Source: Lycorma delicatula
Taxonomy: Eukaryota; Arthropoda; Insecta; Hemiptera; Fulgoridae
Length of the DNA stretch: 64,000 nt
Assembly: GCF_047948215.1 (NCBI RefSeq)
Contig: NC_134455.1
Coordinates: forward strand, 164,716,575-164,780,574
Direction of reading: 5' to 3'
Part shown: one piece after another, positions 25,130 to 37,125 of the stretch
Position numbering within the stretch: position 1 is the first letter of the stretch
Layout of the letters: the number at the start of each line of letters is the position of its first letter
Translations under genes and position numbers: made by a program
The notes under the pieces: generated by a model
Told to the model about the DNA's origin: nothing
Seen by the model: the letters and a program-made list of their open reading frames with translations, nothing else
Database searches by the model: none

Positions 25130-25665
25130 CGTCTGTACGTACGTACGGATGTATCTAGTAACTCAAAAACGATTAGCCGTAATATGTTGAAATTTTGGAT
25201 TTAGGACTGTTTGAACATCTAGTTTTGCACCTCCCTTTTTTATTGCAGTCGAATGGACCAAAAGTGTCCAAAAAAGTCCAAATTCCAAACAAAATTTAGA
25301 TTTTAAACTTTTTTTAACTCAGTAATAAGCCCTCATTGAGAGATTTTCAACGATATATGTATAGTGGTATTTATTTTCATTGGTTCCAGATTTATAGCCA
25401 AATGAAATATTTAGATGTTACAAGGCAAAACACATCGGTTCGAATCAAACTTCACTCCTTTTTTATTTTTTAACTTCTTTTAAATTTATTTTTTTTAACG
25501 TTTTTTTTAAAATAATTATATTGATTTATTAATAATTATTAACTCATGATTGTAAAAAAGTTTTACAATAAATAATTATTCAATAATAACAATAAAAGAT
25601 TATGAAAAAAAAGAAGTTATTGAATGTGAAATAAATTGTTTGATAGTAAAACAAAACTTTAGGTA
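25130..25665 (-). repeat. Dispersed repeat F, copy 1
   Basis: In reverse complement it matches the copies at 31480, 36440 and 58255. Shared words include aactcaaaaacgattagccg, gttgaaattttgga, ggaccaaaagtgtcc, atagccaaat and ggttcgaat. It also shares the A/T-rich part with gatttattaataattatta and the small hairpin tgtaaaaaagttttaca. It carries no open frame of its own. Its 3' side abuts acgtacgtacg. Confidence 0.85.
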
Positions 25666-26554
25666 CTTTAAAAAATGGGTGTATGTAATTTAATTGGCAA
25701 TATTATATAGGTATATATGAAATAGAGTTGATGAAACATCTGATTATTTAATATTAATTGAAAATTATAATTCAGAATCGTATTATTTTTGGATCTTCAA
25801 GTTTCATTTCTGTTTAATTTTATTTAATTATTCTAGAATTTCTGTTTAATTTTATCTACATTAAAGTTAATTACAGAGTGACTGAAAAGTAGACCCTCAC
25901 AAGAACAACGTATACACTGAGGGATACATGCCCGATCTTTAATAAATTGCAAAATTTCTAATCTTATACTTCATTATTCCTCTGATATTGTGGGACATTA
26001 TTTTAAGTTGGAGTTGATCATTTCCTTTATTTGATTTTTTTGCCAATTATTTAATCGCTCTTTGGTTTGATATAATTTTTTTGGTCTTATTTTGTGTACA
26101 CGTTCTCAAGTTTTCAAATTTTCTTTCGTTTTCTCTTCATTTTTTTATTGTTCCCTTGTTCTTAACATTTTTTTCTTCTTCATATTCATCTTCTTGACAT
26201 TTTTTTTTTGAGATATATTTCTTCATGTTATAATTTTTTCCTGTATGATTGTTTCTTTTTCATTTTTGATTATTCACCAAATAATCCAGTAATAAAAACT
26301 GAATATTTTACACTTTAAGTTCGAAATTAACATTTGTAACCGGTATACAGGAGTTCACTAAACGGAATAGTTTAATTATTATTAGCTTTTATTTATACCA
26401 CACACCAGAGATCTGAAACGTTTGTTAATCAACAAGTCACGAAGATACGAGTAATACTGATCTAGTAACACAAGCAATAAAGGGACTTGTACTCTATCCT
26501 AATATTTTATGTAATATTGTTGAATTAATAATTGTATAGATATTTGATGTTAAT

Positions 26555-26765
26555 AAAAACTTATATTTCAATAATTGTGCTAATGTACACTTTATTAAAG
26601 AATTGGAGGATTGTTCTCACTTCAAATGAAATAAGTTTAAATGAAGTGCAGCAAAAATGTGTAAATGTATATGCAATACACATATAATATAATATACAAT
26701 AAATATATATATATATAATATACAACAGGCGTACAAGGAAGCCATGTGGTGTCCTTATCAATTTT
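26555..26765 (-). repeat. Fragment related to the left end of repeat F
   Basis: Read on the - strand: ggacaccacatggcttcctt, then gtacgcctgttg, a TA-rich stretch, ttgctgcacttcatttaaac and tcctccaattctttaataa. The same words in the same order occur on the + strand at 31078-31215. Confidence 0.75.
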
Positions 26766-29700
26766 TTTTAAATTGTTAAAAATAATATTGCTTCATTTTT
26801 CGTTCAAATCTGTAAATTTATATAGACGTTAATAATTTAAGATCTTTTCTTTTACTGATTTCAAAAAAAAAAATAAAAATAAATGTTTTCTAATGTATTT
26901 ATCCCCAATCATTGCATTTTATAATATTTAGGAGTTAGGCTGAACAAAACGTTTAACTAATTTCCTTTTGTTTATCATTTATTTATTTATTTTTTTTTTC
27001 TAATAGTATTTAAAAAATAAATTGACCGAATTTATTTTAAAAATAAATTTAATAAACAAATTGGTCAGTCCATTACAAATCTCAGGCCCCTATTATTAAT
27101 TGTGGATTTCTTTACTCTTTTTATATTGCTATTTTATCGTAAAAAAATTTCTTTTAAATAGGAATATATTTGTAGTTGTTTTCTGATATTATCGTTTAAA
27201 AAAAAAATGACGTGAGAAGTTACCTATGGAAAATAAAAGGTGCGACCATGTGTTGCGTACAAAATAATCTTAAGACTCGTCCCAAGCGAAAGATACATGG
27301 ATTTAACGAATGTGAATATTTCAATGGATGGATGAACAAATTTATAAAATATGAGTGAGAATAACTTTCTGTAGTGATTATTATGATTACAGTCAACATA
27401 CATTATGTATCTATGAAAATAGATTCTGATCAACTGATGAAACTTCAGTAAATTAGTGTTGAGATTTTAAATATAAAAGTGCTTAGCAAAAATATTTAGC
27501 TTAAATAAAATGACTTTTTTTGAAATTTTGCAATTTAAAAACATTCTCATTACGTAACTGGTTAAGTACTGTTACTTATTAATTTTTAATATTATAAAAT
27601 CCATCGATTTATTAATTTTGTAATATTCTATTTCAATATTAAAATATCCTTTAACAATATAACTTTTTAAATATACAATCTGAATCTACTGTTAAATAGA
27701 AATAGGTTGTTTCTGGTTTAAGGTCTTCCAACATGATTTGCCAATTTATTGTTCCGTGAGTCCGGAAATTTAACTAGAAATAAAGAAATGCAAATTCATT
27801 CAAACAGCAAGCAGACTGCCAAGTCAGATAAATATAATAATGTGGAACCTCATCCAGTGTTTTATTTCACACTATATTCCTCGTCACATACGTAATAAAC
27901 TTCCTTTTTTTAAATGATAATGAGTTACTAAGGATTGTCCTAAGCCGTAAAGCCATGACCTCGGTAACGGTGCGTTAACCCACATTGTGACAGATGTCGC
28001 ATTGCTATGCTAAATGATTACATATTAACTAAATCATATTCTTACAAATAAAATATGCATTGTTAAGTTCAATTATAAATTATTACTGAAAAGTCATAAA
28101 AAAGTAAGTGTATTTTTTTCTAATATTCTCTTTGCGTTTTTCATTCACGAAACAATGTGAATATGATGTAGGACATTTCAAGCTGGACATTTTTTATCGT
28201 AATAAAGCAAATAAGTTCTTGTGTGTGAGCATGCATAAATTTAACCGGTCCACTGGCTCGAACTGCCTATACAACTCGGTTTTAGAAAATTCGTTTGTCC
28301 ATTCTGATAGATATATTATGTTAGACATTAGTGATAATCAAGTCACTTCATTCAGTGATTACGAAGTCGTCTACTATTAATAAAAAATTACAGGATTAAA
28401 GATACAGTAAAAGTAAAAAAAGTATGCTTTCAGAGGCTCTTGACTTTTAAGAGTACGGAAAATAGTGAACAGGGAGGTCCAAAGCTGATAGTAATCTTTC
28501 TTCTAACATTAAACAACTACTTTTCGTGCAGATGATTTGAACATTACAAAAAAAAATAAACCAATACACACACATGCACGCACACACACACGCTATAGAA
28601 AAAAATATATATACTTTTTTTGCAAGAAAATCATACCCATACGAAGTTATTCAAACGGCAACCGTAGCACAAACATCGTCTAAATGGGATGAATAGCTCC
28701 ATTAGTGAATCTCAAACAAGTCCTCTAGGCACCAGGATAAATCTAGTTTTCTAATGTTCCTAGCTACTGGTACGATTCCTAGTTTCAGACCATCTGCACC
28801 GTGCAGGAGTGTACATTGCATGATTAGTTTTCGTGGGAACACGATTCAAATTCAGAATAGATTTTCAGTATTTGATGGTTGATTCACAATTGAAAAAGAA
28901 ATTGCCAGCAGATTCCATTCAGACTTGTTTGATAGTGGCGGTGAGATAGGGCACAGAGAGAGATTTAGATACGATGTATGTTTTTATGTGACATAAATTT
29001 TTTAAAACAACTAAAAAAAGGATAGAGTTCTAGTAAATACTTTTAAAAATTTTAAAGTATATGTACTGGAACTCCATCCAGTGTTTAATTTCTCACTATA
29101 TTCCTCGTCATATTCATAATAAACATTTATGTGAGGATGAAAAGTATTAAGTAAAGCAAACGCACCTACTTCTATACAGAAATATTCAAGCAACAGTCCT
29201 AATAAATAGAAATAAAATCAAAATTTTCTCATTAATATTACTAAATTAAGGCAACTTTCTAATCTACTGTATGTAAATACTCCACAGATTGAATAAACTG
29301 AGGATGTAACATAACAGTTGTTTACTAATAGGTATTTTTTATTAAGCGATGTACTAGATGGCGTTGAAACACCACTTTTATATGTCGTCCTATGTGAATG
29401 TATAAGTTTTATTAGAAATGAGTTTGTAATTATAAGTTGTTTTTTGTCTTTAGCGATTTAATTCAATTTCTCTGTTTAACTGTACTACGATAAATTCAAA
29501 ACTTAAAATTCTCCACGTTTATTATTTTTTTCTTTAACTACAATGTTTTGTTTTGTAGTTAGAATTACAATGTTTTAATTAAAGCCGTGTTACAAAAAAT
29601 TCTCTTCGGAGACAATGTTGAAGTGTTAATAAATGCAACACTCAGACCTCAAGCTGTTAAATGTTTCTTCTTCACCCTATGCAATTATATATTTCAATCT

Positions 29701-31077
29701 ATCCCGTTATCACTTTTTTCTAAATCGTATATAGTCTGTATTGTTTCATCTTCCTTAAAATTCAAGTCTAAGTTGGCAATTGTCTTTCATTTTTTTATAA
29801 ATGACTAGTTTCTGTATCAACCAACTGCTATGATAACACCCCTGAATCTCATTTATGCTTGAAATTTGCAGTTCATTATAGTTATCTTCATTTGTTAGCT
29901 TATCTGTCCTCAAACCTAATACTAGTTCAACCTCTAACCTCACTTAAATATGCACAAAAACCTCATTTCTGTAGTCTCTACCCAGGGCTCATGTTGAAAA
30001 CCATCAATAACATGAATTCATGCAATAGCGTGATTCACTACCATACAGAGCAATTATTTCATACTGTGTCATATTTGAATTGAATTTCCCTTGATACTTT
30101 AGATTTCAAACTTATTCTAATTCTTCTACATGTAGTGCTAAACTTGATGATTTTATTTACATAAAGTTCCATATCTAACCAAATTTCGTAAACTGATTAG
30201 TTAGTTAAACTGTTTGACTTGTCGTTTGCCAGAATCATTTGACTAATTAAATGTTCCCCTAGTTATGAAAGTTACAACTTTTCTTTTCTTTAAAGGTATT
30301 TTCAAATTATACTTTCATTTTGATTTTTGTGAAGTAACTAAGTCTTTGACACAAGCAAATTAGTGTTCATCGAAATCGATAAGCCATCTTCTAAATCTGT
30401 GGCGTTACAAGCTGAGTTAGATGTTGTCCACTGATCGTTTTCTAGATGTAAATTGAATAAGACTGGAAAACGACTGCAACCTTGTCTATTGTAATCGCCT
30501 TATTCAAAAAAATTATATTATGAATATAAGACTTTTCATTTATCAATCCCTAGATTCGTTGATTTCAGAAATTTTTCCACGTTAATTAATGCGAAGCTAT
30601 AAAATCCCTATTAGAAGCTGTTTACCATAAAATCCCTACTACTCATCCTATTGAAAGTGTCCGTAAAAAGGTAAGTTTCATTATTATATTTCCCAGGTTT
30701 TATAGTAAATTGTTCAAAAGGAACACAAAAACTACGCATCTATCCTAAAATTAATATTCTTCAAGAAATATGGCATCTAAAACTTGTTTCAACTCACTTT
30801 AACGAATCTACACCTACGGTATACTTTACAATTACTATTCAATAACCTATTCTGCCTGCAGTACAGTTTATAAAATTTCTAATATAACAAAACATTATAA
30901 ATAAAGATAGACACTTTAATTTTTTATTAACGAAATAGGAATAAAAATTTATGATTAACATGTTTTTTGTCATAATTTCCTATTTTTTAATCTTCGAATA
31001 ATTTATGATCATTATAAATCAATTTTGATGGCCTCTGTGTATTTTTTCTATAAATAGTCTGTTTGAAAAAAATTTGG
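26766..31077. other. AT-rich intergenic DNA, no gene supported
   Basis: No coding frame with motifs. A 60-bp near-repeat occurs at 27846-27905 and 29069-29128 (both with ccatccagtg or catccagtg, then cactatattcctcgtca). A CA-rich run lies at about 28563-28592. Frames such as 28108-28380 lack splice context or recognised motifs. Confidence 0.5.
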
Positions 31078-31215
31078 TGTGGATACCACATGACTTCCTT
31101 GTTCGCCTATTAAATTACATATACACATTTTTTGCTACACTTCATTTAAATTTATTTCATTTGAAAGTGAGATGTGATCCTCCAATTCTTTAATAAGTGG
31201 ACAGTTACACAATTA
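31078..31215 (+). repeat. Left-end fragment of repeat F type
   Basis: Contains ataccacatgacttccttgt, cgcctattaaattacatata, tgctacacttcatttaaatt and tcctccaattctttaataag. It matches the fragment at 26555-26765 in the other orientation. Confidence 0.75.
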
Positions 31216-31354
31216 CATTGTCGTGAACACCACATTGCATCACTTTTTTTATGGTGTCCGTAGCAGCATTTTATATTAGTTTATATATTAATTTTGTTTT
31301 ACGTAGTTGATGTAATTATGTGGTGTAAGTGAGAACGTATTGGACCATGGACCA

Positions 31355-32115
31355 CTGGTTGGAATCGGACTTCATATATATAAATATATATATATATATT
31401 TTTAATTTATTATATTTTTTTAACTTTTTTTAAATTTAAATATATTGATTTATTAATAATTATTAACGTCTGCAAAAATCTTCGAATTAAAATGAAAGTA
31501 CATAAAATTTTATTTCACTAATAACTCCTAATTTTTTTCATATTTTTTTTTTAATTGTTAAATTATTATTTGCTGTAAATTTTTTTACATTCAATGGTTA
31601 ATAAATCATTAATAAATCAATATATTTAAATCACAAAAAAAAGTTTAAAAAAATATATGTGTATGAAGTCGGATTCGAACCGATGTGCCTTCCCGTTGTA
31701 AGATCCAAATATTTCATTAATTAAAATTTTATTTTGCGATAACTCTGGAATCAATAAGTACCACTTATGATACATTGTTGAAAAGCTTTCAATAAAGGCT
31801 TTTGTCACTGCAGTTAAGAAAAAGTCCAAAATCCATTTTTTATTTTTATTTTGGGCTGTTTTGGACACTTTTGGTCCAGTCGATTGCAATCAAAAAGGAA
31901 GGTGCACAACTAGATGTTACAGCAGTCCTAAATTCAAAATTTCAACATTCTACGGCTAATCGTTTTTGAGTTATGCGAGATAAATCCGTACGTACATACA
32001 GAAACTCGTCAAAGTGGATTTGGAGATGATCAAAATGAATATTTCCGTTGAAATCCGAAAACCGAAATTTTACGCGATTACAATACTTTCTTTACTTTAT
32101 ACAAAGAAGTAAGAA
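31355..32115 (+). repeat. Dispersed repeat F, copy 2 with an inverted partial copy
   Basis: From 31480 the + strand carries the full series: acataaaattttatttc, gatttattaat variants, tcggattcgaaccgatgtgc, tttggtccagtcgattgc, gcacaactagatgttac, acggctaatcgtttttgagt and the end caatactttctttactt. Just before it, 31355-31470 is a short inverted copy (ggaatcggacttcat ... gatttattaataattattaa). The frame at 31626-31889 on the - strand is a by-product of the repeat, since it recurs with different residues in copy 3. Confidence 0.8.
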
Positions 32116-33028
32116 AGAAGTATTTGAATTATAATTATTATTTTTTATTTGTTTCTATCACTGATTTTTTAGAACGTTAATGTTTAAAAAATCAGTTTTA
32201 AAGTATTTAAATTTTTAATAGTTAATTGCCTCAATGATTGCACCTTTTAGTTAGTGATCAGTCAAATGTAATACTGAATAAATGCTTCTTACTTTTCATT
32301 TATAAATAGATTTTATTTAAGATTGGATGGAAACCCAGAAGATAACAATCCTTTCTTAATTATTATATCGTTTAGGAAATATTTCCTTTTAACGGACGCA
32401 TTTTTCATTTAAGTCGATATTGCATTAATTGTGTCTTAATTTTGTTTTTTAAAAAAAAAATATTAAAACGAATGGTATATTGTTAAAAACAACGAGTTCA
32501 TCAATATAAGTTTAAAATTTGGCTAATCTTTAAGGAAATGACAAAAAAGTTAAAAACATTACTGTTGAATCTTATCATCTCATTTGTATATTTTATGTCG
32601 AAATGCACTTTAATAATGATTTGAGGTTAATTAAAATAGTTTATAAACACAAATATTCAATTAACTTTCTTTTCTACGGTAAATAATAATAACATTATAC
32701 TGTAGTAAAGATTTCAACATTATGCTCATAAGTTAGTCTCTTTTTATAAATACGTATTGATGTTAAGCATAGTAAAAAAATTACGAAAGTATGCTTCTCA
32801 TTGACTGTCTCTGGTTTAAGGTTAAACGAAGAGTGCATTTTTACGATTTTCTACTGGGTACAACGAAACAGGTACAACAAAACCATACCTATTTCTTACG
32901 GGATTATCAGATTATGAGCCCTTGTAACTTTCAGAGGAAATTAAAATCTAGTTTTAATATCATTACCGCCTTCCTACAACCAATAACATTTACCTACCAC
33001 TAGGTGTATCAAACCGGATATAAGTAAC

Positions 33029-33145
33029 GTTACTAGTATTTAATAGTATATTAAATACTAGTAACCTATTAGTATTCCTATTATTTAATAGTATATTAAA
33101 TAAGGTAGTATTTAATATAGTATTAAATACTACCCTGTTAACAGG
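33029..33145. repeat. Cluster of three perfect hairpins and a palindrome
   Basis: 33029-33065 is a perfect 17-bp stem with loop gta. 33081-33103 is a perfect 10-bp stem, also with loop gta. 33104-33134 is a perfect 14-bp stem with loop tag. 33134-33145 is the 12-bp palindrome cctgttaacagg. The three stems share the core tatttaata or atttaata. No gene or known element end was linked to it. Confidence 0.9.
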
Positions 33146-33406
33146 CTGCCCTATTTTGTCGTGAACGTGAACAAATAATTATTAAATGTTGTTCTTCCTT
33201 CAACATTACAGCTGTCTGTTTTACGACTTCGATCGGAGAATACTCGAATAAATCCTTATTCGTATGATATATATGGTTTTTCTCACAATTTCCGTCTTCA
33301 TTTTCTATATTATTTACTAGATCTCAGTTACGTCCTTACCGTTTGAAATCCCATCATGGGGTTTATCGACTAAGAGTAGACCCTTATGAAAGTCTCAGGA
33401 AGTGAT

Positions 33407-33410
<4 letters not shown>

Positions 33411-33443
<33 letters not shown>
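33411..33443. repeat. (TA)n microsatellite
   Basis: Alternating TA run flanked by ttta and taaaa. Confidence 0.95.
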
Positions 33444-33448
<5 letters not shown>

Positions 33449-33832
33449 TTTTTTAAATATAAAACATTGAATTGCTAGTTTTTGAAACTTAAAATTAATT
33501 TTTATGATAACATCGTAAATGAAAATGATAAGAAAAGACCGTAGAAAATATCATAACTAAAAATATTTTTAAATTAATAAAATTAGATAAGAAAAACCTT
33601 TCTAGTATAATATCAGAATACCTTTTTTCAAGTGACTTAAATAAAACCGATGACTAACATTTACTTACTTTTGCAATAAACAGAATTTAAATAGAGATAT
33701 GTTTATAAATTATGTTATTTGTAAACAATCTATAAGTTATACAGTAAATAAAAATATCAAATAATATGATTTATAACGAGCAAACGAAATGGGAGAATAG
33801 AATAACATAACATTTTTAATAATTCCTGTGCC

Positions 33833-33994
33833 GGCCTCCGTGGCGCGAGTGGTAGCGTCTCGGCCTTTTGTCCGGAGGTCCCGGGTTCGAATCCCGGTCA
33901 GGCATGGCATTTTCACACACGCTATAACAATCATTCATCTCATCCTCTGAAGAATGCCTAACGGTGGATCCGGAAGTTAAAAAAAAAAAAAAAA
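33833..33994 (+). mobile_element. tRNA-derived SINE, family 1, best-preserved copy
   Basis: The head ggcctccgtggcgcgagtgg has an intact A box. The anticodon-like loop is followed by ccggaggtcccgggttcgaa with an intact B box and a paired T-arm (cccgg / ccggt region). Then come gtcaggcatggcattttc, a variable part, and the tail catcctctgaagaatgccta, acggtggatccggaagtt, ending in about 16 A. The tRNA part is closest in layout to tRNA-Glu, but its anticodon stem is mispaired and the downstream body continues, so it is a SINE and not a tRNA gene. Frames on the - strand here (PDRDSNPGPPDKRP) are typical spurious SINE translations. RNA polymerase III could start it from its internal boxes. Confidence 0.92.
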
Positions 33995-35580
33995 CATTCA
34001 AAAAGACAGTTTTAGGGTAGTTAAATATGTTTATTTCTCTATTTAAAACATTAGTCACACTTGATTAATGTCGTCTCTAATTCTTTAGAGCCACTAGGTA
34101 ACCTCTGATTTTTTTTCTTTTGCTAGCGGTCTAACTGAGTGTTCTTACAGTAATAATCAGTTATTTAATATGCATGTAATATTTATCTGTTTTTACTTTA
34201 TCAATAATTACTATTTCCTATTTTAATTATGTATTTTTCGAGAACTGATCAAACACTTATTTCGTCGATAAACATAGCCCCTATTCTGACAAACGTAGCC
34301 TATTACTGAAATTTAACTGCAAAAATTTTAAAGAAAATTAGCTTTTTCTTCATTTTTTTTTTTTAATGATTTTAAGCTCCAACTGAAATGCCGAAAATTC
34401 TAAAAACGTTTCTTGTTTATTAGCTAATTTTAAACCTCTTTTCTTCAGTTTGTGCATTTTTGACCAAATTTTTTTCGGTTAATAAGTATTTTTTAGGTTA
34501 CAGATATTTCAGCCAAGAACCACCAATTAATTATGTAGTTGTAAGATGAAATGAAAGACACACTAGTCACATTAATACATTGTCAATTTGATATATTAAA
34601 TATCCAGACGAATGGTCTCTGTTAATCTACATTTATTAATCGTACTTTGATCGAAATCAACTAATAACTAATTCGGTCATACATTTAAGCAAATCGACTA
34701 CACGGACTGGACTTATGTATAGTAGTTTCTATGTGTAATTTATTTTGAAAGTTATTTTTTTGTTTAGGTTTCATGATAAAAGTACTTATAACTTCTTTTT
34801 TTTATTTTTAAAAACTGTTACTTAAAAATAAAACTTATTCTATTTGCCATTTGTAGATGATCACTTCTAAGTGTAAATCCTTTCTTAATTAAATAAATAG
34901 TTGGTTCATTTCCAACTAATCGCCTATCGTAAACTTAAAGAATTGAAATGAATTTAAAATGTATCTTTTTTACTGATTTTGTGGTACACGATTCAATTTT
35001 TTGGATTCCTTTAAAAGAATTTAGAGTTACCAAGAAGAAATTAAGCTTTCTAGGTACATAGAGTACATTATTTTATACTTATTTTTAACATGTAAAATAT
35101 TCACGTTGAATATTTACATATACATGAGTATATATATATATATATATGACATTATTATTTTATTACTGATATTTGTACTGGACCAGTTTCGGGTTGACAG
35201 CCGCTCATGATCAGTTTTTTTATAATTCCTTTTATCGCTTGATGTAATCTATTTAATAAGTTTTTATACCGTACAGACTACCTCTTGAGATTTGAATTCA
35301 ATGAAAATATCATAAATTTAGTATTTGATGATATTCTTTAGGTAGAGTTCATACTATGATTGAAGAGTAATGTGATACATTTTTTAGTTCATAAATTTAC
35401 TCGTACATTCTTATTTGAGTTGTGTAGAAGGTTCTTGAATTATATGAATGAAAAAAACTGTATGGCGTAAAAGTAAACGAAGTTACACTTTTAACAGCAA
35501 CTAAAAGCTGGAATATTGTGTCAACCTTTTCTTTTTAAAGGACTATCGAACTAAAGAAAATCTTAAAAGTATTTAAAATA
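33995..35580. other. Intergenic DNA, nothing recognised
   Basis: AT-rich. A short (TA)n lies at about 35128-35147. No gene or repeat was noticed. Confidence 0.5.
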
Positions 35581-35619
35581 TTACGCTTTGTCTGAATGGA
35601 TACGCTGTGTATGGGAATG

Positions 35620-35831
35620 CTGGCCGGACAGCATATTTTATGTTTAGTGGCGTATTTAAATTCTTCTCCGAGCATGATCTGTTTGATGTTGGCGCTGAGG
35701 GTGCCTCAGAAACTCGCTGTGGGAGGCGCTAAGTTTAAAATTATGAAGGGAGTTCGAAGTGGTTGAACTCCGCTTCTAGAGGGGAGTGACCTGCCTAGTG
35801 TATATAAGAACAAGCTTTGCTGACCATCTTG
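35620..35831 (+). promoter_or_regulatory. Candidate core promoter with TATA box
   Basis: A patch clearly richer in G+C than its surroundings ends in tatataag at 35801-35808. About 25-30 bases later a pyrimidine-rich start region begins. Upstream, ggagttc and gaactcc form a 7-bp inverted repeat with a 9-bp spacer (about 35748-35771). Inference: this is the promoter of the lipocalin gene, whose first coding exon opens directly at a splice acceptor 6 kb downstream. Alternative: a solo LTR, since LTRs also carry TATA boxes. No matching second LTR was seen. Confidence 0.45.
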
Positions 35832-35882
35832 CCACAAACTGCTGCTCTTTGTCTTGCTGCTATTAACTTCATTAAGAATAAG
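35832..35882 (+). other. Candidate non-coding first exon (5' UTR) with donor site
   Basis: The stretch after the TATA box has no ATG and ends aataag followed by the donor gtatgt at 35883. Joined to the acceptor at 41859-41860, it would place A at -3 before the lipocalin start codon, a favourable context. No transcript evidence is available, so this is a prediction from position and splice signals. Confidence 0.4.
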
Positions 35883-36028
35883 GTATGTAAAAATGCAAAC
35901 AAATCTTTTTGAAGTAAACATAGTAAAATCTTGAAAATTGTTTTATTACAATCAGTAATGAAATAAATATAACATACAAAAAATATTGTAATATTGTAAT
36001 TAATATGCCTTAACAGATAGTTAACAAT

Positions 36029-36057
36029 AATGTACATATATATATATATATATGTAC

Positions 36058-36126
<69 letters not shown>
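36029..36126. repeat. 32-bp perfect palindrome followed by (AT)33
   Basis: 36029-36060 reads the same on both strands (outer arms aatgtacatat / atatgtacatt). 36061-36126 is uninterrupted AT. Together they can form a cruciform or slip. Confidence 0.95.
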
Positions 36127-36129
<3 letters not shown>

Positions 36130-36439
36130 TTAGTTTTCCGAAAAATGAAATAAAATAAATACTAACAAATAAATAACAAAAGAAATATGAGAAATGTTTG
36201 TGAGCGTAAAATAACCTATTCTTTTAATTTTACTTTTTGTAATTGTGCTTATTTTTAGAAGGTATAATTCTATTTTTAAAACTTAGTTTTTAAAATCAAT
36301 TAGATCCGAATAAAAATTGAATTTATTTAGTTATCTATAATAAGGACTAAACGATAAAAAATTAATTATTAAAGTAAAGGGCAGAAAAACTGTCATCTTA
36401 GGATGTTATCTTTATCTTTATCTTCCAAAATTGTTAATA

Positions 36440-37125
36440 AAAATTCTGATATGGACACTACATAACTTCCTTGTACGCCTATTAAATTACATATAATATT
36501 TTTTTTTTTAATGAAAAGTACGTAAAATTTTATTTCATTAATAACTTGTGATTTTTATTTTGTTATTGTTATTGTTGAATTATTATTTACTGTAAAGATT
36601 TTTTACAATCAGAGGTTAATAGTTATTAATAAATCAATATATTTAATTTAAAACAAAAAAAGGAGATGAGTTCGGACTTGAACAGATGTGCCTTCCTTTT
36701 GTAAGATCAAATATTTTATTAATTCAAATTTTATTTGGCTATAACTCTGAAACCAATGAAAGTAAGTGTCAGTTATGACGTATCGTTGAAAAATTCTCGA
36801 TGAGTGCTTATTACTGTAGTTAAGAAAAAGTCCAAATTCCAAACTTTGAGGATTTTGGGGTTTTTTGGACCCTTTTGGTCCAGTCGATTGCAATCAAAAG
36901 GGGAGGTGCACAACTAGACGTTACAACAGTCCTAAATCCAAAATTTCAACATCCTACGGCTAATCGTTTTTGAGTTATGCGAGATACATAGTACGTACGT
37001 AAGATGTCACGCCGGAACTAGTCAAAATGGATTCAGGGATGGTCAAAATTAATATTTCCGTTTAAATTTGAAAACTGCAATTTTTCGTCATCACAATACT
37101 TTCTTTACGTCGTACAAGGAATTAA
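36440..37125 (+). repeat. Dispersed repeat F, copy 3
   Basis: It starts gatatggacactacataact, tccttgtacgcctattaaat and ends near cgtacaaggaattaaaaag. The ends share cttgtacg / cgtacaag as a short inverted repeat. The interior matches copies 1, 2 and 4 (tttggtccagtcgattgc, aggtgcacaactag, acggctaatcgtttttgag). Confidence 0.88.

Noticed and set aside
31626..31889. A possible small protein starting MQSTGPK, recurring at 36648-36893
   Set aside because: The similarity ends after a few residues because the frames diverge. The shared start is explained by repeat F.
33833..33905. A tRNA gene with A and B boxes
   Set aside because: The anticodon stem is mispaired, the sequence continues into a SINE body with an A tail, and five copies exist in the window.
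33737..34058. Open frames with DSNPGPPDKRP on the - strand
   Set aside because: They are antisense translations of the SINE, a well-known source of false proteins.
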